Shown here: one piece after another, positions 13,279 to 18,696 of the stretch
How the letters are laid out: every line of letters starts with the position of its first letter
Position numbering within the stretch: the stretch's first letter is position 1
Program-made: the position numbers and the translations under genes
DNA from: Clostridium sp. CAG:413
GTDB lineage: Bacteria; Bacillota; Clostridia; Oscillospirales; Acutalibacteraceae
Direction: 5' to 3'
DNA length: 18,696 nt
Assembly (NCBI GenBank): GCA_000431775.1
Contig: FR888238.1
Location: forward strand, 17,120 to 35,815
Notes under the pieces: model-generated
The model's database searches: none
Told to the model about the DNA's origin: nothing
The model's input: only the letters and a program-made list of their open reading frames with translations

Positions 13279-16200
13279 ATGTCTAAAAAAAGCCATTCGG
13301 GTGACAGTGCGCAGTTGAATCTTTTTGATATTCTGAAACTAGCAGAGAATATTGACAGCAAGTGTTCCTCAAAAGAAATTGGGGAGGTTATAGGTAAACT
13401 CCGTGCAGCTAAGCGTACCGCGGAAAAGCATGAGGAAAATGAACGTCGGCGCAGAGAAAAAGAAGAATCGGATCGTAAAGCCCGTGAAGAAAAAGAGAGA
13501 AAAGAAGCACATATCCGCGAAGTTACCTGTATGGATCTTCCTTTGGACTGGAATAATATATTCAATTCCGATGTACGAACACTTGGGGTTCACGTAGAAA
13601 GCATTCCGGATGCGCTGATTATGAGTCTGAACACATTAGGCAAGGTGAATATTGAATATATATCTTCTGTGACGGGGGCAGATTATAAGACCGTTATTTC
13701 AACCTTGAAAGGGTCTATTTATCAAAATCCGCTGACGTGGAACGAATGCTTTTATCAAGGTTGGGAAACCGCCGAAGAATACCTTTCCGGCAATCTTATG
13801 CGCAAATGGAATGCTGCAAACGAAGCGAACCAAAAGTATGATGGTTATTTTGCAGACAATTTGGGAGCAATCGAAAAGGTACTTCCGCCGACGGTAGCTA
13901 CAAAGGATATATACATAACACTTGGCTCGCCGTGGATCCCGGCAGATATAATTGATGATTTTATAATTTACTTATTCGGGGATCCGTTTAGATATTCCTG
14001 TTTTTACGACGATAGGGAAAAAACCATGGAAAGATATAAAACCGTTCATGATGAAATAACCGGAACATGGGAAATCCCTTGCAAGTCCAGATATAATCAC
14101 AGTGTAGGTGTAAGGCAGAAATACGGAACGGAAAGACTTGAAGCATTGCATATTTTGGAGAAAACCCTGAATATGAAAACGATTTCGGTTAAAGAGAAAG
14201 TAAGCTGTGCTTCGAACTCATCCGGTAAAAAGCGCATTATAAACCAAATGGAGACTGTTGCCGCAATTGAAAAGCAGCAAAAACTTATCAATGCGTTTCA
14301 AAAATGGGTGTGGACAGATGACGCTCGGAAAAAGCGTCTTGAAACCATATTTGAAAACAATTTTAGCTGTGTGCGCAGGCGTATTTTTGACGGGTCTTTT
14401 TTGGATTTTCCCACTATGTCCGATTCGGTCAAACTGTATCCTTATCAAAAAAATGCGGTGGCAAGAATAATTTTTACACCTAACACCTTGTTGGCGCATG
14501 ATGTCGGAGCGGGAAAAACATATGTCATGATTGCTGCCGGTCAGGAAATGAAAAGGATGGGGCTTTCTACAAAGAATATGTATGTTGTACCGAATAACAT
14601 TGTCGGACAGTGGAAAAACATTTTCACTGCAATGTACCCGAACGCAAAGCTCCTTTGCGTTGATCCGAAGAATTTCACTCCAGCCAAGCGCGAGGCAGTG
14701 CTTGAGTATATTCGGGATGAAGATTTTGACGGGATAATTATTGCTTACAGTTGCTTTGAACAGATTCCCCTATCAAAAGATTACTACATAGAGGAACTGG
14801 AAGAGAAAAAGAAACTGGTGTCCGAACTTGTCACCCAGAAATGCAAGGCTACTTCGAAACTGAAAAAGAAGAAAGAAGCCCTTGAAAAAGCGTTGTTCGA
14901 GATGACTTTAGCTATGGACGATATGTACGATACCGTCTATTTTGATGAGCTTGGAATCACGCGTCTTTTTGTTGACGAAGCTCATAATTTCAAGAACGTC
15001 CCATTTGAAACCAAGGCAAATAACGTTCTTGGCATTAGCGAAAACGGATCAAAAAAATGCCAGGATATGATGGATAAGGTCCATATGATTCAAAAGAAGA
15101 ACTGCGGAAAGGGTGTTATATTTGCCACGGGCACGCCGATTACCAACTCGATTACCGATGCATATATCATGCAGCAGTATTTACAGAGTGGCGAGCTTGC
15201 AATGCTAGACTTGCAGAGCTTTGACGCATGGATCGGAATGTTTGCCGAGCGCAACGCCGAATTTGAAATTGATGTAGATACGAGCAGCTATCGGCTGGCT
15301 ACACGCTTTGCTAAGTTTCACAACCTCCCTGAGCTTACTTCACTGCTTTCTTCCATTGCAGATTTTCATCGGGTAGACGAATCCGCCGGGATTCCGATGC
15401 ATGGCGGCTACAAGGATGCGCTCATATCCAAAACGCCTGATTTTGCGGCGTATCTCGATAATATTTCACAGAGAGCCGATGATGTGCGCAGTGGCGGAGT
15501 CCGCCGCGAGGATGACAATATGCTGAAAATAACAACGGATGGCAGAAAAGCAGCACTTGATTTACGGTTGGTTGATCCCAACGCAACATTTACATATCAA
15601 TCCAAGGTAGCGCGGTGTGCAGAAAATGTGGCAGATATTTATTTTAGGAACGCACAAAACAAAGCGACACAGTTGATTTTTTGCGACATTTCCACACCAA
15701 AATCCGGGTTTAATATTTATGACGAATTGAAAGCCGTTCTTATAAACCTCGGTGTTCCGGAGACACAGATTGCGTACATTCATGACGCTGAAACCGAAGC
15801 AAAAAGGGCGCAGTTGTTTATGAAGGTACGTAACGGTGACGTCCGTATTTTGATCGGATCAACCTTTAAGCTCGGATTGGGTGTAAATATTCAAGACAGG
15901 CTGATAGCTCTTCATCACATTGATGTTCCGTGGAGACCTGCAGATATGACGCAACGTGAAGGACGTATTCTTCGTCAAGGCAACGCCAACCCGCAGGTGT
16001 ATATTTACAGATATATCACCGAAGGAAGCTTTGATGCATATTCATGGCAGTTACTTGAAACAAAACAACGGTTTATTTCAAGCCTGCTTTCCGGATCACT
16101 TACGACTCGTAGCGCCGCAGACATCGAGGACACCATACTGGATTACGCCGAAGTCAAGGCTTTGGCTGTCGGAAATCCGCTTGTAAAAAAAAGAGTAGAA

Positions 16201-16317
16201 GCAGCCAACGAACTGACAAGGTATCTTACTCTGCAGCGCAAGTTCATTGATTCAAGATTACAAATGGAAAAGAGCTTCTGGAGCTTCCGGGAAAGGTCGA
16301 ACATCAGAGGATCTTAA
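13279..16317 (+). CDS. Large SNF2-like DEAH helicase (split by frameshift near its C-terminus)
   Basis: A superfamily 2 ATPase/DNA translocase of the SNF2-like group seen in Clostridial conjugative elements and large phages. Order: a short N-terminus, a highly charged Lys/Arg/Glu helix (about 43-85), a unique region of about 250 residues, a first RecA-like lobe with HDVGAGKT (407-414), a long coiled-coil insertion (about 505-540), VDEAH (565-569) and FATGTPITNS. The second lobe has GLGVNIQD (866-873) and QREGRILRQG (892-901). All ATPase motifs are intact. Relatives often carry an N-terminal N6-adenine methylase domain; none is present here. Start ATG 13279 has GGAG about 12 bases upstream, slightly far. 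At codon 997-998 the sequence lacks one base, so this ORF ends with about 15 nonsense residues. The true C-terminus is in the next entry. The active site is unaffected, so a shortened enzyme may still work. Confidence 0.9.
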   Translation: MSKKSHSGDSAQLNLFDILKLAENIDSKCSSKEIGEVIGKLRAAKRTAEKHEENERRRREKEESDRKAREEKERKEAHIREVTCMDLPLDWNNIFNSDVRTLGVHVESIPDALIMSLNTLGKVNIEYISSVTGADYKTVISTLKGSIYQNPLTWNECFYQGWETAEEYLSGNLMRKWNAANEANQKYDGYFADNLGAIEKVLPPTVATKDIYITLGSPWIPADIIDDFIIYLFGDPFRYSCFYDDREKTMERYKTVHDEITGTWEIPCKSRYNHSVGVRQKYGTERLEALHILEKTLNMKTISVKEKVSCASNSSGKKRIINQMETVAAIEKQQKLINAFQKWVWTDDARKKRLETIFENNFSCVRRRIFDGSFLDFPTMSDSVKLYPYQKNAVARIIFTPNTLLAHDVGAGKTYVMIAAGQEMKRMGLSTKNMYVVPNNIVGQWKNIFTAMYPNAKLLCVDPKNFTPAKREAVLEYIRDEDFDGIIIAYSCFEQIPLSKDYYIEELEEKKKLVSELVTQKCKATSKLKKKKEALEKALFEMTLAMDDMYDTVYFDELGITRLFVDEAHNFKNVPFETKANNVLGISENGSKKCQDMMDKVHMIQKKNCGKGVIFATGTPITNSITDAYIMQQYLQSGELAMLDLQSFDAWIGMFAERNAEFEIDVDTSSYRLATRFAKFHNLPELTSLLSSIADFHRVDESAGIPMHGGYKDALISKTPDFAAYLDNISQRADDVRSGGVRREDDNMLKITTDGRKAALDLRLVDPNATFTYQSKVARCAENVADIYFRNAQNKATQLIFCDISTPKSGFNIYDELKAVLINLGVPETQIAYIHDAETEAKRAQLFMKVRNGDVRILIGSTFKLGLGVNIQDRLIALHHIDVPWRPADMTQREGRILRQGNANPQVYIYRYITEGSFDAYSWQLLETKQRFISSLLSGSLTTRSAADIEDTILDYAEVKALAVGNPLVKKRVEAANELTRYLTLQRKFIDSRLQMEKSFWSFRERSNIRGS

Positions 16318-16805
16318 TAACAAAATGCGAAGAAGATCTTTCTTATTATCGTGATTGGAAAATGGGAAATCCTCCGGCTACAGAAATCTGTTTAAAGAAA
16401 GAGGAAGCAGAAAACCGTAAGAATCTTCGCGAGTATATAACCTCGGCCGTCAGGGGCTATGCCCTTGAAACAAGAGAAAAAACGTTGATGAACTACAGAG
16501 GTTTTGATATTGTGCTTCCTGCCAATATGGCACGGGAAAAACCGTATATTTGTCTCTCTCGGCAAGGCAAATATTATGTTGAACTCGGCGACACCGAAAT
16601 TGGAAATCTTCTGCGTATTGATAATTATCTCGACACACTTGACAAGCATCTTGAAAAGCTGAAAGTTGGCTTATCTAATCTTATCGAAAAAGAGATTGAA
16701 CTGAAGGCGGAACTTGCAAAGAACGAGAATTACAGCGAGCAAATAGAAAAATACAGTGCCGAAGTTGAAAAGCTTGATAAGAAACTGGGGGTAAACAAAA
16801 AATGA
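16272..16805 (+). CDS. C-terminal part of the helicase, displaced by a -1 frameshift
   Basis: This frame continues the helicase: ELLELPGKVEHQRILITKCE begins at 16272, and KMGNPPATEICLKKEEAENR joins the part beginning at Met 16362. It has no ribosome binding site of its own at 16362. The domain ends in a helical region (HLEKLKVGLSNLIEKEIELK) typical of these helicases' tails. Restoring one base near 16267-16274, in a GAAAAGAG run, would give a single protein of about 1,175 residues. A sequencing error, a real mutation and translational slippage are all possible. The stop TGA overlaps the next start (ATGA, 16802-16805), so translation of this part matters for the MoxR gene. Confidence 0.8.
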   Translation, partial: ELLELPGKVEHQRILITKCEEDLSYYRDWKMGNPPATEICLKKEEAENRKNLREYITSAVRGYALETREKTLMNYRGFDIVLPANMAREKPYICLSRQGKYYVELGDTEIGNLLRIDNYLDTLDKHLEKLKVGLSNLIEKEIELKAELAKNENYSEQIEKYSAEVEKLDKKLGVNKK

Positions 16806-17920
16806 ACGATGTGAAATTTACGAACATTCCTTCTATGACTGTTGGAAAAGCGGTAGATAAGCTGTCGTACGTATACAGCACGGTGATTCAAAACAAACTT
16901 CCTGTCAAAACAATGCCATCCGTTATGCTCTGGGGACCTCCCGGTGTCGGAAAATCGCAGGCAATACGGCAGATAGCAAGGAGAATTGAACGAGATACCG
17001 GAAAAACAGTAAAGGTGACAGATGTTCGTCTGCTCCTTTTTAATCCCATCGATTTGAGAGGCATTCCGACTTCAAATGCAGATAAGACTCTTGCCGTTTG
17101 GCTTAAACCTCAGATTTTTCAAATGGATCCGAGCGATGAAATAGTAAATATCCTCTTTCTTGATGAGATATCTGCCGCACCGCAATCGGTTCAGGCGGCA
17201 GCATATCAGATAACTCTTGACCGCGTTGTCGGTGAGCACAGACTGCCCGACAACTGCATTGTAATCGCAGCGGGTAACCGTACCACAGATAAATCGGTGG
17301 CATACAAGATGCCGAAAGCACTTGCAAACAGACTAATGCATATAGAAATCGAAGGAAGCTTTAGTTCTTGGAAGCAATGGGCGATTACATCTGGGGTAAA
17401 TGACAAAGTGATCGGCTTTCTCTCTTTCAGACAGAACCATCTTATGGGCTTTAATTCTTCAAATGATGACCTTGCATTCCCGACACCGCGTGCATGGGAA
17501 ATGGTGAGCAATATACTTAATGGAATAGACAATGATATCGACAAAATGTATTCATTGATTGCCGGTATTGTCGGGACAGGCGTAGCTGTAGAATTTAGAA
17601 CATGGGCGAAGGTATACCGGAATCTCCCGTCTATTAAAGATATTTTTGATGGTAAGATGCCGGCATTACCTACAAATACAGATGCTATGTACGCTCTAAC
17701 GGCATCTATGACGGCTTATGCGAAAAGTCACAAGGATGAAATGGTGAGAATTGCGAATTCAATCCGATATGCTGATAAAATGCCTCCGGATTTCAGCACT
17801 ATACTGTTAAAAGACTATATGTACATAGATAAGGATTACAAAAGACGGTTAATGCTGATACCAGAGTTCGCAAAATGGCTTCAGAGCAAAGGGAGTTTAA
17901 TGAATGGTTCTGTCAGATGA
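16802..17920 (+). CDS. MoxR-family AAA+ ATPase
   Basis: A 372-residue AAA+ ATPase of the MoxR group, cytoplasmic machines that remodel or load partner proteins, usually paired with a VWA-domain protein coded next door. Walker A is GPPGVGKS (45-52) and Walker B LFLDEIS (118-124). A sensor-1 type Asn lies in VIAAGNRTTD and an Arg-finger-like arginine in PKALANRLMH. The helical lid follows, with PTPRAWEMVSN (about 223-233). Its start overlaps the helicase stop (ATGA) and its own end overlaps the next gene by 17 bases, so the three genes are translated together. Here the partner is a DUF2201-like metallopeptidase-type protein. The assignment is firm; the substrate is unknown. Confidence 0.93.
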   Translation: MNDVKFTNIPSMTVGKAVDKLSYVYSTVIQNKLPVKTMPSVMLWGPPGVGKSQAIRQIARRIERDTGKTVKVTDVRLLLFNPIDLRGIPTSNADKTLAVWLKPQIFQMDPSDEIVNILFLDEISAAPQSVQAAAYQITLDRVVGEHRLPDNCIVIAAGNRTTDKSVAYKMPKALANRLMHIEIEGSFSSWKQWAITSGVNDKVIGFLSFRQNHLMGFNSSNDDLAFPTPRAWEMVSNILNGIDNDIDKMYSLIAGIVGTGVAVEFRTWAKVYRNLPSIKDIFDGKMPALPTNTDAMYALTASMTAYAKSHKDEMVRIANSIRYADKMPPDFSTILLKDYMYIDKDYKRRLMLIPEFAKWLQSKGSLMNGSVR

Positions 17921-18696
17921 AAAGAAAAGAGAATACATTAAGCGTCTTTTACTGTCACGAATGAGAATTCTGTGTAATAACGGATTTTACGGCTTGCTTT
18001 TGATGCACATGATTTATTCTATTGATGAGAACTGTGAAACAGCCGCGACCGACGGGCATAGGATTTTCTTTGGGCCGGACTTTTTGGACGAACTCAGCGA
18101 CTCGGAACTGGACTTCATTATGATGCATGAGATACTTCATGTCGTTTTGCAACACTGCTTGAGGCAAGGAGACAGAGATAACGAGAGGTTTAATATAGCC
18201 TGTGATATTGTGGTCAACTCAAACATACTTCTGTCTGAAAAAATGAATTTGAAAGCTATAACCTTGAAGAAATACGGCGAGTCCGTGCATCTTGCTCCTG
18301 ATGGTAAAGAGGGATACGAATACACGGCAGAGCAGGTATACGAAATGCTCCCGCCGCTTCCTCAAAACAGGAAACCGAAACTGAAATCGGCAATAACAGG
18401 AATACTGGGTAAAAGCGGCAGCAATGATGAAAATTACGGAGATGCAAGAGGCAGCGCATTAGGACGTGCAAAGAAAGAACAAACTGAACACAATAAAACC
18501 GCGGCAGTATGGGACGATCACACTCGCTGGGGCATGGATGAAGATGACGAAATACTTCGCGATGTGTGGGTAAAACGGTTTGAGGATGCTTGTGAGGCCA
18601 TTTCTATAAGAGACCCATCTAATCAAAGAGGGCTTTTCCCTTTATTTGCCGAACGGCTTTTTAAGGAATTAAAAAAACCGCAAACCGATTGGCGGA
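17904..18696 (+). CDS. DUF2201-like putative metallopeptidase/VWA-type protein, 3' end outside window
   Basis: Open from ATG 17904 (AAAGGGAG about nine bases upstream) to the window edge, 264 codons. The N-terminal part YGLLLMHMIYSIDE, then LDFIMMHEILHVVLQHC with HExxH at His75-Glu76-Ile-Leu-His79, RFNIACDIVVNSNIL, and GLFPLFAERLFKEL ending in TDWR, follow the DUF2201 N-terminal domain (predicted zinc-dependent peptidase fold). In that family a VWA-like domain follows, presumably beyond 18696. A low-complexity charged linker spans about 150-205. The start lies inside the end of the MoxR gene. MoxR and VWA/DUF2201 proteins normally act as a pair. Whether it cleaves peptides is unproven; the HExxH is complete. 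Confidence 0.85.
   Translation, partial: MVLSDEKKREYIKRLLLSRMRILCNNGFYGLLLMHMIYSIDENCETAATDGHRIFFGPDFLDELSDSELDFIMMHEILHVVLQHCLRQGDRDNERFNIACDIVVNSNILLSEKMNLKAITLKKYGESVHLAPDGKEGYEYTAEQVYEMLPPLPQNRKPKLKSAITGILGKSGSNDENYGDARGSALGRAKKEQTEHNKTAAVWDDHTRWGMDEDDEILRDVWVKRFEDACEAISIRDPSNQRGLFPLFAERLFKELKKPQTDWR

Noticed and set aside
13037..13318. Plus-strand ORF of 93 aa before the helicase
   Set aside because: It crosses a terminator hairpin and the helicase promoter and overlaps the helicase start; no ribosome binding site.

Overview
The window looks like a chromosome segment of a gut-type Clostridia (Oscillospiraceae/Ruminococcaceae-like). This rests on low-GC Gram-positive ribosome binding sites, TTGACA/TATAAT-type promoters, a GPH sugar symporter, Ig-like (BIG2) surface-protein fragments and a Tn4451-type large serine recombinase. 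The taxon is an inference, because no rRNA or other marker gene is present.

Layout. (1) 2-1350: the 3' part of a GC-rich GPH-family transporter gene, closed by a strong terminator; this is ordinary chromosome. (2) 1414-6510, nearly all on the minus strand: a mobile-element backbone. It holds a large serine recombinase, a small SHOCT-like protein, an excisionase-like helix-turn-helix protein, a DUF669-like protein, a Cys-rich basic protein, a protein of unknown function and a 29-codon remnant. Its intergenic DNA carries five copies of a 16-bp dispersed repeat, an array of AGGCA pentamers, 12-bp iteron-like ATGCAA repeats and a nested stem-loop; this part could be a replication or transfer origin. 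(3) 6682-7412, plus strand: a Fic AMP-transferase with its own promoter and a C-terminal self-inhibitory motif. (4) 7486-12368: a cargo module bounded by two direct copies of a noncoding repeat of about 340 bp. Inside are an Ig-like fragment, a WYL transcription regulator paired with a possible uracil-DNA-glycosylase-like protein, a frameshifted unknown gene coupled to a PPP-family phosphatase, and a LysR stub. (5) 12369-13278: hairpins, a second Ig-like fragment and no intact gene. (6) 13211-18696, plus strand: one promoter followed by a tightly coupled operon of a large SNF2-like DEAH helicase (split by a -1 frameshift), a MoxR-type AAA+ ATPase and a DUF2201-like protein with an HExxH motif that runs off the window end.

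How the genes may work together. The recombinase and helix-turn-helix protein fit integration and excision. The DUF669-like protein fits DNA processing. The Fic protein and the WYL/UDG-like/PPP group look like stress, defence or addiction cargo. The helicase-MoxR-metallopeptidase-like operon is the most system-like set: a DNA translocase gene translationally coupled to an AAA+/VWA-type remodelling pair. Its role cannot be read from sequence alone. Frameshifts, truncated genes and duplicated noncoding DNA show that the island is partly decaying and has been rearranged.
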